Source of the DNA: JALYGY01 sp963800975
Lineage (GTDB): Bacteria > Actinomycetota > Rubrobacteria > Rubrobacterales > Rubrobacteraceae
Length of the DNA: 64,000 nucleotides
Assembly (NCBI GenBank): GCA_963800975.1
Contig: CAWDDB010000014.1
Span: 1-64,000 of the forward strand
Direction of reading: 5' to 3'
In this document: positions 8,025-17,068 of the stretch, one piece after another
Numbering within the stretch: position 1 is the stretch's first letter
Layout of the letters: every line of letters starts with the position of its first letter
Notes under the pieces: generated by a model
What the model was told of the DNA's origin: nothing
What the model saw: only the letters and a program-made list of their open reading frames with translations
Database searches by the model: none
Program-made: the position numbers and the translations under genes

Positions 8025-9251
8025 ATGGCGACCGAGTTGAAGGTCCCGACGCTCGGGATGGACATGGAAGAGGCCACCATAGTTCGCTGGTTGGTCGAAG
8101 AGGGCACAGAGGTCCGCAAAGGCGACCCCGTCCTCGAGATAGACACGGACAAGACCTCGTTCGAGATAGAGGCCCCCGCGGACGGGTCCCTGCGCGGTCT
8201 GCGAGGAGAGGTCGGCGAGACCTTGCCAGTCGGGGCAACGCTCGCCTACGTCGCGGCTCCGGGCGAGGAGCTCCCCGAACCCGAGGCCGCAGGTTCGACG
8301 CCAGGGTCAGAACCGCAACCGAGCGACGACGCGAAGGGACAACGGGACGACGGTGAGCGCCGGGCCACTACCGGCAGCAGGGGCTCCCAGAACGGCCGCA
8401 CGGTCAGGGCGTCGCCCGCCGCTCGCCGCGCGGCCTCCGAGAGGGACGTCGCTATCGAGAGCATCGCGGGATCCGGGCCTGGTGGCAGGGTCTACCTCTC
8501 AGACGTGCTCGAGCTGGAGACGGCGGAGAGTCCCGCAGCCACTGACGACGCCGCCGAACCGGCGGTGCGTATCGACGCGGCCAGCCGCGAGCCGCTCTCG
8601 CGCATCAGACGCCTCGGGGCCGAGCGCACCGCCCGCAGCTTCTCGGAGGTGCCGCACTTCTACCTGACGAGGGAGATGGAGGCGGACAGGCTCCAGGATG
8701 TTCTCGACCGGCTGCGGAGCAGGATGGAACCAGCGCCTTCCCTGACGGATCTGCTGGTGCTAGCGGTCTCTCGCACGCTCAAGGCGCACCCGCGCCTCAA
8801 CGGGCGCTACGCGGACGGAGAGCTCGAGGTGCACGAGGACGTCAACGTGAGGATAGCCGTCGCGACGGACGAGGGGCTCGTCGCCCCGGTTATCTTCGAG
8901 GCGGACACCCTCCCGCTGCGCGAGCTCGTGCCGGCGGCCAAGGACCTGGTGCGGCGGGCTCGGGGGCACGAACTCTCGCCCGCCGAGCTATCGGGCGGCA
9001 CCTTCACCATCTCCAACCTCGGGATGATGGGGATCGATTCCTTCGACGCCATCATAAACGCGCCCGAGGCGGCCATACTGGCCGTGGGACGCATCCGGAC
9101 CGTGCCCGAGTGGAAAGACGGAACCTGGGTCCCGCACCGGGTTTTCTCGACCACCCTGTCGGTGGACCACCGGGTCGCAGACGGCGCGGATGGCGCAAGA
9201 TTCCTCCTGGACCTTCAGGCGGCGCTTCAGGACTGGGAACTCTTGCTGTGA
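8025..9251 (+). CDS. dihydrolipoamide acyltransferase (E2) of the acetoin/pyruvate dehydrogenase-like complex
   Basis: E2 core protein of 408 residues. The N-terminal lipoyl domain (about 1-78) carries the lipoylated Lys43 in TDKTS. An acidic and polar linker follows, then a peripheral-subunit-binding domain at about 127-162 (ASPAARRAA to GPGGRVY), and a catalytic domain with the HxxxDG motif as DHRVADG at 381-387. It takes the acyl group from E1 and passes it to CoA. ATG 8025 follows the E1-beta stop by one base. It is the last gene of the operon; about 260 bases separate it from the mannitol permease. Confidence 0.87.
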   Translation: MATELKVPTLGMDMEEATIVRWLVEEGTEVRKGDPVLEIDTDKTSFEIEAPADGSLRGLRGEVGETLPVGATLAYVAAPGEELPEPEAAGSTPGSEPQPSDDAKGQRDDGERRATTGSRGSQNGRTVRASPAARRAASERDVAIESIAGSGPGGRVYLSDVLELETAESPAATDDAAEPAVRIDAASREPLSRIRRLGAERTARSFSEVPHFYLTREMEADRLQDVLDRLRSRMEPAPSLTDLLVLAVSRTLKAHPRLNGRYADGELEVHEDVNVRIAVATDEGLVAPVIFEADTLPLRELVPAAKDLVRRARGHELSPAELSGGTFTISNLGMMGIDSFDAIINAPEAAILAVGRIRTVPEWKDGTWVPHRVFSTTLSVDHRVADGADGARFLLDLQAALQDWELLL

Positions 9252-9396
9252 TAGACGGCCGTCGCGCACGGGCTACCCTGGAGCGAGCGTCGATCTAGAA
9301 GGTGGTCGTGAAAGCCGTGATCCAGGGTCGTTCCAACCTGAGCCAGGCATCTCTACGCTCGTGCGCGGCGATCGGGTCGAGATCGCAATATCAAAG

Positions 9397-9431
9397 TTGT
9401 CAACAAGTACCGCGCCGGAACCATGTTAAGT
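9397..9431 (+). promoter_or_regulatory. weak candidate promoter region of the mannitol operon
   Basis: In the intergenic stretch 9252-9511 an AT-rich patch contains TTGTCA (9397-9402), within the small inverted repeat TTGTCAACAA, and a poor -10-like CATGTT at 9422-9427 with a long 19-base spacer. MtlR-type activators often work at promoters with poor core elements. Nothing else is recognisable here. Confidence 0.25.
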
Positions 9432-9511
9432 ACTAATTGCACAAAGGCAAAGTGAAGTCTAGGATAAACATGGCAGGTGGGTTAAATCGTGGTGAACAGA
9501 AAGGGAGAATA

Positions 9512-11320
9512 GTGGCTCAGGCAACTGCTACGGGCGGCGAAGCAGGGACGGGCGGCACCAGCTTCAGGGTCAGGGTACAGAAGTTCGGAAGCTTCCTAAG
9601 CGGCATGGTCATGCCAAACATCGGCGCTTTCATCGCGTGGGGTTTGATCACGGCCCTCTTCATACCGGACGGATGGCTCCCGAACGAGCGGCTGGCGGAG
9701 CTCGTGGAGCCCATGATCCTCTACCTGCTGCCGCTCCTGATCGCCTACACCGGCGGCCGGATGGTCTACGACGTGCGAGGCGGCGTGGTCGGCGCGATAG
9801 CCACCATTGGCGTCATCGTAGGGTCCGACATCCCGATGTTCCTCGGCGCCCTCATCATGGGTCCTCTAGGCGGCTACCTCATCATGCAGTTCGACCGGCT
9901 TGTCGAAGGCAGGGTACGCCAGGGCTTCGAGATGCTGGTGAACACCTTCTCGGCCGGCATCCTGGGCGGCGCGCTCGCGATCATCGGTGTTCTCGCCGCC
10001 GGCCCCATCATAACCTCCATAAGCGACACCCTCGGGGCGGCCGTTGACTTCATAGTGTTCCTCGGGCTCCTGCCGCTCGTGAGCATCATCGTCGAGCCGG
10101 CGAAGGTGCTGTTCCTGAACAACGCCATAAACCACGGCATCCTGGCGCCGCTCGCCATAGAGCAGGCCAGGGAGGCAGGCAAGTCGATCCTCTTCATGGT
10201 AGAGACGAACCCAGGTCCAGGGCTGGGCGTACTGCTCGCCTACAGCGTTTTTGGACGCGGCCTCGCCAAGAGCTCGGCGCCGGGAGCCGCGGTCATCCAG
10301 TTCTTCGGCGGCATACACGAGATCTACTTCCCCTACGTCCTGATGAAGCCGGCCCTAATCCTCGCCGCCATCGCCGGCGGGGCGAGCGGCATCTTCACGG
10401 CCACCGTCTTCAACGCGGGGCTCGTCTCGACGCCTGCTCCGGGTAGCATCTTCGCCTACATAGCCATGACGCCACGCGGCGGCTTTGCCGGCGTGCTCGC
10501 GGCGGTGTTCGTCGCGACCGTCGTATCCTTCCTCGTGGCCTCCGTGATAATCCGCGCTACTTCCAGCGCGGACGAGGAAGACGAAGCGGACAGCCTGAGC
10601 ATGGCGACCCAGCAGATGGAGAGCATGAAGGGCAAGAAGAGCAGCGTGGCCGGTACGCTTACGGCGAACGGTGCCCAGAAGACCGAGGCTCCCGAGATCG
10701 CCGACGTGCGGTCCATCGTTTTCGCCTGCGACGCGGGGATGGGCTCCAGCGCGATGGGTGCCTCACTGCTCAGGGACAAGATCAAGAAAGCTGGGGTTGA
10801 GGACGTCACCGTGACCAACTCCTCCATCGACAACCTCTCGAGCGACGTAGATCTCGTCATCACCCACAAGGACCTCACCGACAGAGCCAGGGCGAAGGTG
10901 CCCGAGGCGATCCACGTCTCCGTGGAAAACTTCCTCGGCAGCCCGAAGTACGATCAGCTCGTCGAAGAGCTCAAGGGTGGCGAGGAGCATGAGGCAACGC
11001 CGGACGGGCAGGCGTCGGGCTTCGACTACTCGCAGGTCAAGAAGGTCATCTTCGCCTGCGACGCGGGGATGGGATCGAGCGCGATGGGTGCCTCGCTGCT
11101 CAGGGACAAGGCGAAAAAGGCCGGCCTGACGGATCTCGTGGTCGAGAACAAGGCCATAAACCAGATCCCGGACGACGCCGACGTCGTCATCACGCACAAC
11201 ACCCTGACCGACAGGGCGAAGCAGAAAGTGCCGGGAGCCCACCACGTCTCCGTGGACAACTTCCTCGGCAGTCCCAAGTACGACGAGGTCGTCCAGGAGA
11301 TAGCCGCGGCACGAGTGTAG
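9512..11320 (+). CDS. mtlA: PTS mannitol-specific permease IICB with duplicated IIB domain
   Basis: Mannitol permease of about 602 residues. The IIC membrane domain (about 20-360) carries family blocks GMVMPNIGAFIAWG, NNAINHG, NPGPGLG and GGIHEIYFPY. A charged linker is followed not by one but by two IIB domains (about 400-490 and 510-600), each with the phosphocysteine motif CDAGMGSSAMGAS (Cys406 and Cys516). There is no IIA domain; IIA is encoded separately at 13453. It imports D-mannitol as mannitol 1-phosphate. GTG 9512 is favoured by AAGGGAGAAT upstream; in-frame ATG 9470 is an alternative with a poorer site. A double IIB arrangement is unusual for MtlA. Confidence 0.9.
   Translation: MAQATATGGEAGTGGTSFRVRVQKFGSFLSGMVMPNIGAFIAWGLITALFIPDGWLPNERLAELVEPMILYLLPLLIAYTGGRMVYDVRGGVVGAIATIGVIVGSDIPMFLGALIMGPLGGYLIMQFDRLVEGRVRQGFEMLVNTFSAGILGGALAIIGVLAAGPIITSISDTLGAAVDFIVFLGLLPLVSIIVEPAKVLFLNNAINHGILAPLAIEQAREAGKSILFMVETNPGPGLGVLLAYSVFGRGLAKSSAPGAAVIQFFGGIHEIYFPYVLMKPALILAAIAGGASGIFTATVFNAGLVSTPAPGSIFAYIAMTPRGGFAGVLAAVFVATVVSFLVASVIIRATSSADEEDEADSLSMATQQMESMKGKKSSVAGTLTANGAQKTEAPEIADVRSIVFACDAGMGSSAMGASLLRDKIKKAGVEDVTVTNSSIDNLSSDVDLVITHKDLTDRARAKVPEAIHVSVENFLGSPKYDQLVEELKGGEEHEATPDGQASGFDYSQVKKVIFACDAGMGSSAMGASLLRDKAKKAGLTDLVVENKAINQIPDDADVVITHNTLTDRAKQKVPGAHHVSVDNFLGSPKYDEVVQEIAAARV
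10706..11302 (+). repeat. tandem 330-bp repeat encoding the two IIB domains
   Basis: Two copies offset by exactly 330 bases, with the two compared blocks in register: TGC of the active site at 10727 and 11057, and TTCCTCGGCAG at 10931 and 11261. DNA around the active site and the domain end is nearly identical, while the middle has diverged more. This points to internal duplication, perhaps maintained by gene conversion. Confidence 0.85.
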
Positions 11321-11339
11321 TCTCGGCGGGCATGCCGCA

Positions 11340-13439
11340 ATGGGGCTCTCGGTCCACGAGGTAGAGGTGATCGGAGCCCTGTTGCGTCAACCCGATGGGC
11401 TCACCGCCGCCGATCTCGGCGAGAGGCTCGGCGTGAGCCCTAGGACCGTTCACCGCAACCTGCAATCCGCCTCCGACTTCCTGGACTCCCGCGGCCTGAC
11501 GCTCGTGCGCCAGGCCGGGCGGGGCCTGAGGGTCGAAGGACCGAGCGGGGCTCGGGAGCGCGCCCTGGCCGACCTGCGCGACGCGGCCTCAGAGGCGTCA
11601 ACGCCTCAGGAGAGGCAGGTCTCCCTCCTCCGCAGGCTCCTCCTCTCGGACGAGCCCGTCAAGCTCAGGGCGCTCGCCAGCGGGGTGAAGGTCTCGGTCG
11701 GGACGGTCAGCCGCGACCTGGACGGCGTCGAGGAGTGGCTGGAGGGCCTCGGACTGGTTCTTCTGCGCAAACGCGGGTACGGGGTCGAGGTCACCGGCTC
11801 CGAGGCCGACCTGCGCCAGGCGATGGGACGCTTGATCCTGGAGAACCTGGACGACGCGGCGCTTCTGCCCCGTCAAACGGGTCCGGAGGGACTCGCCGCC
11901 GGCATGGCCACGGACCGCGTGTCGCAGCGGCTGATGGGAATGATAGACGAGGACCGTCTGCGAATGGTCGAAACCCTGGTCGGGGAGACGGTGGAGCGTC
12001 TCCCTTACGCGATCGCCGACAGCGCCTTCGTGAACCTGAGCGTCCACGTCACGCTGATGGTCGAGCGCCTCGTGCAAGGCGAGAAGGTCGAGATGAGCGA
12101 AGAGATCCTGCAGAGGCTCAGGGATACGGTCGAGTACGAGCATGCCAGCGGCCTGGCAGTGGCCATCGAGGAGACCTTTGGCGTGGACGTGCCCGAAGAG
12201 GAGGTCGCGTACGTGACCATGCACCTGCGCGGAACCAAGCTCAGCCAGGACGACACCCTGGAACGCTACGTCGAGACCTCGGACCTGGAGCTGGCCTCGC
12301 GGGTAAAGGCCCTGATCCACTTCGTGGAGGAGCAGACCGGCGTGACCCTCACCGGCGACAGATCCCTCTACACGGGCCTGCTCGCGCACGTAGAGAGGTC
12401 CATCCATCGCATCCAGGAGGGCATGAGGATCTACAACCCGCTACTCTCGGATATCAAGGAGGATTACCCGGCGCTCTTCGACCTGGTGGACCGGGGGATG
12501 AAGAAGGTCTTCGTAGACGAGGATATCCCGGAAGAGGAGGTCGGGTTCGTCGCAATGCACCTCGGGGCGGCTCTAGACCGCGGGCAGGGGCGCTTCCCGC
12601 AGAGCGTACTGGTCATCTGCCCCGCCGGCATCGGTTCGGCCAGGATGCTCGCGTCCAGGCTGGAGCAGGCCTTCCCCCAGATCCGTCAGATACGCAACAC
12701 CTCGTTGTTCGAGCTGGACGGGATAGAGGCCGGGCAATTCGACCTCGTAGTCTCCACCGTCACGCTGCCGCTCCCGGAAGGCTCTTACGTGCTGGCCCAG
12801 CCGCTCCTCTCCGAAGAGGACGTGGAGCGGATAAACGATCACCTCAGGGGAAGGGGCACCCGTACGCTGCGCGAGGCAAGCGCGGCCTCGGAGTCCCTCG
12901 AGGTCTTCGGCGGCGGGCAGACGAAGTTCTTCCAGATGGCAGAGGCGACCCAGATGATCGCCGAGCTCCTCGAGGACGTCTACGTCGAGTACCACGAGGC
13001 ACGCGGTTCCGTCCCCGAGGCGGTGCGCCGGATGTGCTACTCGCTAGCCGCGCGCGGCCTGGTGCGCGAGCCCGAGCGCCTGGAGGCTGGCCTGCTCTCG
13101 CGCATGGAGCGCGGCGGGATCGGGATACCGGGGACGACGCTGGCGCTGTTCCACGCCCGCGGCGACACCGTGGTCAGGCCGTCTTTCTCGGTGCACGACT
13201 TCGATGAACCGCTGGAGCTTGAGGGCATGGACGGCACGACGATGCGGGTTCGCCGGAGCCTCCTGATGGTGGCGCCCGTGGAGCTCTCCCCCATCGCCCT
13301 CGAGGCAATCAGCGAGATATCGGTCGCGATGGTCGAGCGGCCGGCCGAACGCGAAGTCTTCGAGGACGGCTCGGAGGCCAGGGTCGTTGCGGTCCTAAAC
13401 AGCATCTTTGCCCGGTACCTGCAAAACATACTCGCATGA
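11340..13439 (+). CDS. mtlR: MtlR-type PRD-containing transcriptional activator
   Basis: BglG/MtlR-family regulator of 699 residues. Domains in order: helix-turn-helix (about 8-60), second winged helix (about 95-160), two PTS regulation domains (about 190-300 and 305-410), a IIB-like domain with the phosphorylatable Cys in VICPAGIGSAR (about 420), and a mannitol-type IIA-like domain (about 540-690, with GIGIPGTTLALFHAR). Such proteins activate mannitol operons, with activity set by phosphorylation by HPr and the mannitol IIB/IIA. It lies 19 bases after mtlA and before mtlF, matching Gram-positive mtlARFD order. The ATG at 11340 has only a weak ribosome site, so coupling to mtlA is likely. Confidence 0.9.
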   Translation: MGLSVHEVEVIGALLRQPDGLTAADLGERLGVSPRTVHRNLQSASDFLDSRGLTLVRQAGRGLRVEGPSGARERALADLRDAASEASTPQERQVSLLRRLLLSDEPVKLRALASGVKVSVGTVSRDLDGVEEWLEGLGLVLLRKRGYGVEVTGSEADLRQAMGRLILENLDDAALLPRQTGPEGLAAGMATDRVSQRLMGMIDEDRLRMVETLVGETVERLPYAIADSAFVNLSVHVTLMVERLVQGEKVEMSEEILQRLRDTVEYEHASGLAVAIEETFGVDVPEEEVAYVTMHLRGTKLSQDDTLERYVETSDLELASRVKALIHFVEEQTGVTLTGDRSLYTGLLAHVERSIHRIQEGMRIYNPLLSDIKEDYPALFDLVDRGMKKVFVDEDIPEEEVGFVAMHLGAALDRGQGRFPQSVLVICPAGIGSARMLASRLEQAFPQIRQIRNTSLFELDGIEAGQFDLVVSTVTLPLPEGSYVLAQPLLSEEDVERINDHLRGRGTRTLREASAASESLEVFGGGQTKFFQMAEATQMIAELLEDVYVEYHEARGSVPEAVRRMCYSLAARGLVREPERLEAGLLSRMERGGIGIPGTTLALFHARGDTVVRPSFSVHDFDEPLELEGMDGTTMRVRRSLLMVAPVELSPIALEAISEISVAMVERPAEREVFEDGSEARVVAVLNSIFARYLQNILA

Positions 13440-13452
13440 AAGGAGCCAGAAC

Positions 13453-13887
13453 ATGCCAGAGATCCTGACGCCGGACACCATCGAGCTGAAGGTCAAGTTG
13501 GACTCCAGGGACGAAGCGATCAGGCGCGCGGGCGCCCTGCTCGTGGCGAACGGCAACGTGGAGGACCGCTACATAGACTCGATGCTCGAGCGGGAGCAAT
13601 CGGTCTCCACGTTCATGGGCAACGCCGTGGCCATCCCCCACGGCACGAACGAATCCAAGCAGTGGATAACCAGGTCGGGCCTCTCGGTCATCACGGTCCC
13701 CGAGGGCGTGGAGTACGGCGACGGCGACGTGGCGCACCTCATCATCGGGATCGCCGGCAAGGGCGACGAGCACCTCGACATCCTCTCGAAGATAGCGGTG
13801 GTCGTCTCCGAGGAGGAGAACGTGGGGCGGATCGTGGGCGCCGAGACGAAAGAGGAGCTTATGGCCGTCTTCGACGAGGTGAGCTGA
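13453..13887 (+). CDS. mtlF: PTS mannitol-specific IIA component
   Basis: Stand-alone IIA of 144 residues. His63 in AIPHGTNESK is the phosphorylated residue; GIAGKGDEHLDIL near residue 103 is typical. It transfers phosphate from HPr to the IIB domains of MtlA and probably to MtlR. ATG 13453 has AAAGGAG about 8 bases upstream. The stop codon overlaps the start region of mtlD by adjacency (mtlD begins at the next base). Confidence 0.92.
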   Translation: MPEILTPDTIELKVKLDSRDEAIRRAGALLVANGNVEDRYIDSMLEREQSVSTFMGNAVAIPHGTNESKQWITRSGLSVITVPEGVEYGDGDVAHLIIGIAGKGDEHLDILSKIAVVVSEEENVGRIVGAETKEELMAVFDEVS

Positions 13888-15072
13888 GTGCAAAGCGTCC
13901 ATTTCGGGGCAGGCAACATCGGGCGCGGGTTTATTGGCCAGCTGCTGCACGAGGCCGGCTACGAGATCACGTTCGTGGACATACAGGCGGACCTGGTTGA
14001 CGCCCTGAAGGCGCGGGGAGCCTACGAGGTGATACTGGCGGACGAGACGCAGACGCGGATCCCCGTCGACGGGGTAACCGCGCTCCACTCCGTGGACGAG
14101 GCGGAGGAGGTCACGCGGCGTCTGGCCGAGGCGGACCTCGTCACGACGGCGGTAGGCCCTTCGGTCCTGCCCGTCCTTGCACCGGCGATCGCCAAGGGAC
14201 TGGCGGAGCGCTCCCGTAACGGGAGACCTCCGGTCAACGTGATCGCCTGCGAGAACATGATCGGGGGCAGCCAGGCGCTACAGGGACATGTTCTAGAGCA
14301 CCTACCGGATGGGCACCCGGTCGACCGGGTCGCGGGTTTCCCCAACGCCGCGGTGGACAGGATCGTGCCGGAGCAGGCTCAGGAGGGCGTGGACGTCCTC
14401 GTCGAGCCGTTCTTCGAGTGGATGGTCGACTCGTCCCAGATAAAGGGGGAACGCCCCGACGTGCCCGGCATCACCTACGTCGAGGACCTCCAACCGTACA
14501 TCGAGAGGAAGCTCCTGACGGTAAACACCGGCCACGCCGCGGCCGCCTACCTCGGCTACGCGAAGGGCATCGACACCATCGACGCCGCGCTAGAGGACGC
14601 CATGGTCCGCGACGCGGTCTCGAGGGTGCTAGAAGAGACCGGCCTCCTGCTCGTCCGGGAGCACGGGTTCGATCCCGAGGAGCACCGCCAGTACAGGGAG
14701 AAGGTCCTTGCCCGCTTCTCCAACCCCAGGATCTCGGACGACGTCACGAGGGTGGCGCGGGCGCCCATCCGCAAGCTCGGCCGCAACGAGCGCTTCGTCT
14801 CGCCCGCCCTGCGGCTGCACGAGATGGGTCACGCCCCGCGCCACCTGGCGACGGCCATCGGGGCGGTGCTCGGCTACGATAACCAGAAGGACGAGGAAGC
14901 GCTGGCGTTGCAGGAGACGATCCGAACCGAAGGCAGGCGCTCGGCTCTGGCTCGCTACGCCGGGATAGCGGAGGACCACCCGCTCGTGGACCTGGTCGTC
15001 GAGGTTGGGGAAGAAGGCCAACAACGGGCGTCGATGACCCCGCAGAGGAGCGAGCGGGGCGGCAGCCCCTGA
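13888..15072 (+). CDS. mtlD: mannitol-1-phosphate 5-dehydrogenase
   Basis: 394-residue long-chain dehydrogenase converting mannitol 1-phosphate to fructose 6-phosphate with NAD. The N-terminal NAD site is FGAGNIGRG (residues 6-14); substrate-domain blocks include CENMIGGS, VEPFFEWM and KLLTVNTGHAA. The start GTG 13888 immediately follows the mtlF stop codon. The gene completes mannitol entry into glycolysis in the operon mtlA-mtlR-mtlF-mtlD. It is intact with no frame problem. Confidence 0.93.
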   Translation: MQSVHFGAGNIGRGFIGQLLHEAGYEITFVDIQADLVDALKARGAYEVILADETQTRIPVDGVTALHSVDEAEEVTRRLAEADLVTTAVGPSVLPVLAPAIAKGLAERSRNGRPPVNVIACENMIGGSQALQGHVLEHLPDGHPVDRVAGFPNAAVDRIVPEQAQEGVDVLVEPFFEWMVDSSQIKGERPDVPGITYVEDLQPYIERKLLTVNTGHAAAAYLGYAKGIDTIDAALEDAMVRDAVSRVLEETGLLLVREHGFDPEEHRQYREKVLARFSNPRISDDVTRVARAPIRKLGRNERFVSPALRLHEMGHAPRHLATAIGAVLGYDNQKDEEALALQETIRTEGRRSALARYAGIAEDHPLVDLVVEVGEEGQQRASMTPQRSERGGSP

Positions 15073-15157
15073 GACGGGCGCGCCGCGGTGCGCTGCGGAT
15101 CAGAGGTGTACGCCGTACTGGACAGATGCGGTAGCGAACAGAGAAAGGAGTACGCGC

Positions 15158-15421
15158 ATGGTGGAAAAGGAGGCGGTGATCGTCCCGCAGGCGGGGCTGC
15201 ACGCGCGGCCGGCGGCGATGTTCGTCAAGGAGGCCAAGGGCTTCGGCTCCGACATAGTCATCCTCAAGGACGGCAAGGAGGCCAACGCCAAGAGCGCCCT
15301 TAAGCTCATGACGCTCGGCGCCAAGCACGGGGACAAGGTCGTCATCCGGGCCGAGGGCGAGGACGAAGAGGCTGCCGTGGACGCCCTCGTCGCCATCCTC
15401 TCCCGGGAAGAGGAGGAGTAG
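15158..15421 (+). CDS. ptsH: HPr phosphocarrier protein
   Basis: 87-residue HPr. The active His is in GLHARPAA (residues 12-19); the regulatory-Ser region reads ANAKSALKLMTLGA. It carries phosphate from enzyme I to the IIA proteins of both PTS systems in the window. ATG 15158 has GAAAGGAGTA upstream. Enzyme I starts four bases after its stop codon. Confidence 0.93.
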   Translation: MVEKEAVIVPQAGLHARPAAMFVKEAKGFGSDIVILKDGKEANAKSALKLMTLGAKHGDKVVIRAEGEDEEAAVDALVAILSREEEE

Positions 15422-15425
15422 GTCC

Positions 15426-17057
15426 GTGGCGGTGATGGAGAGGCTCGAAGGCGTCGCCGCCTCCGAAGGGGTCGCCGTGGGACCGGCCTTCGTGCACGTC
15501 CCGGCCGAGCCGGAGCCCGAGCGCGAGACGATCCCCGAAGACGCGGTCGAGACCGAGCTCGGGCGCTTCAAGAGCGCGACCGAGGCCGTCGTGCGGGATC
15601 TCGGGCAGACAGCGGAGCGGTTGAGGGAGGGCGGCAACGAGAAAGAGGCCGGTATCTTCGACGCGCACGCCGAGATGGCCGATGACCCCGAGTTCCAGTC
15701 GGAGGTAGAGGAGCGCGTCAAGGGCCTGGAGAGCCCCGAGGCCGCGGTGCTCGCGGTAGGCGAAGAGTACGCGGGAATGTTCGCCGAGATGGAGGACGAG
15801 TACCTGGCCGCGAGGGCGGACGACGTGCGCGACGTGGCGACCCAGATCGCCGCCGAGCTGATGGGCGGCAGGAAGGCGGGCCTCGAGACACTGGACGAGC
15901 CGTCCGTGATCCTCGCCCTCAACCTGGCCCCTTCCGACACGGCCCGCATCCCAAAGGGCATGGCCCTCGGGTTCGTGGTCTCCGAGGGATCGCGAACGTC
16001 GCACGTCTCGATCATGGCCCGCTCGTTCGGTATCCCGGCCGTGGTCGGGGTCGGGCAGGCGCTGGAGGACGCCCTCGGAGCCGAGGTGGTTGCGCTAGAT
16101 GGCACGGAGGGATACGTGATCACCGACCCGGACTCTTCGACCATCTCCTCCTTCGCAGAGAAGGAGAAGGGCCTGGCCGCGGAGGCCGAGCTGCTCGAAG
16201 AGTACAAGCACGTGGAGGCCCGTACCGGTGACGGACGCCGCATAGAGGTGTCCGCGAACATCGGGTCGCCGAAGGATGCCGCCGGCGCCCTCGAGTGGGG
16301 CGCCGAGGGGGTCGGTCTCTTCCGAACGGAATTCCTGTTCATGGAGAGGTCGCAGCTGCCCACGGAGGACGAGCAGTACGATTCGTACCGCGAGGTGGCC
16401 GAGGCGTTCGGGGAGAAGCCGGTAATAATCCGCACGCTCGACGTCGGCGGCGACAAGGACCTGCCTGGCGTGGACCAGCCCGAGGAGGAGAACCCGTTCC
16501 TTGGCTGGCGCGGCATCAGGATGTGCCTCGACGTGCCGGAGCTCTTCAAGCCGCAGCTGCGCGCGATCCTGCGCGCGGCTGCCCACGGCAACCTCAGGGT
16601 CATGTTTCCGATGGTGGTGGATAACGTCGAGCTGCGCGCGGCCAAGGAGATGATCGAGGAGTGCCGCAGGGAGCTCGAGGACGAAGGCCAGGAGGTTGGA
16701 TCCGTGGAGGTCGGGATCATGGTCGAGACCCCCGCGGCTGCCATCAGGGCCGCGGACATCGCCCCCGAGGTCGCCTTCTTCTCGATCGGCACGAACGACC
16801 TGGTCCAGTACACCCTTGCCGCGGACAGGGGCAACGAGCGCCTGACACGCTTGCAGAGCGCAGACCATCCCGCCGTGCTCGACCTCATCGGGTCAACGTG
16901 TGAGGCGGCCAGGGGGGCGGGGATCTGGGTCGGCGTCTGCGGGGAGGCGGCGGGCGAGCCCGACTTGATCCCGAAGCTCCTGGACCTCGGCGTCACGGAG
17001 CTGAGCATGAGCGCCCCGTCCATCCCGCGGGCCAAGAGGATCGTCTCCGAGCAGTAG
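15426..17057 (+). CDS. ptsI: PTS enzyme I (phosphoenolpyruvate-protein phosphotransferase)
   Basis: 543-residue enzyme I that takes phosphate from PEP and passes it to HPr. The active His193 lies in GSRTSHVSIMARS; the PEP-binding TIM barrel has GLFRTEFLFM, GTNDLVQYT and the catalytic Cys region VGVCGEAAG. GTG 15426 is preferred over ATG 15435 because GGAGGAG ends 9 bases before the GTG. It lies between ptsH and the dikinase gene, and all three have good ribosome sites and short gaps. Confidence 0.93.
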   Translation: MAVMERLEGVAASEGVAVGPAFVHVPAEPEPERETIPEDAVETELGRFKSATEAVVRDLGQTAERLREGGNEKEAGIFDAHAEMADDPEFQSEVEERVKGLESPEAAVLAVGEEYAGMFAEMEDEYLAARADDVRDVATQIAAELMGGRKAGLETLDEPSVILALNLAPSDTARIPKGMALGFVVSEGSRTSHVSIMARSFGIPAVVGVGQALEDALGAEVVALDGTEGYVITDPDSSTISSFAEKEKGLAAEAELLEEYKHVEARTGDGRRIEVSANIGSPKDAAGALEWGAEGVGLFRTEFLFMERSQLPTEDEQYDSYREVAEAFGEKPVIIRTLDVGGDKDLPGVDQPEEENPFLGWRGIRMCLDVPELFKPQLRAILRAAAHGNLRVMFPMVVDNVELRAAKEMIEECRRELEDEGQEVGSVEVGIMVETPAAAIRAADIAPEVAFFSIGTNDLVQYTLAADRGNERLTRLQSADHPAVLDLIGSTCEAARGAGIWVGVCGEAAGEPDLIPKLLDLGVTELSMSAPSIPRAKRIVSEQ

Positions 17058-17068
17058 GAGGAGAGAGC

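Noticed and set aside
11735..13207. Open frame of about 490 codons inside mtlR in another phase
   Set aside because: Gly/Arg/Pro-rich shadow of mtlR.
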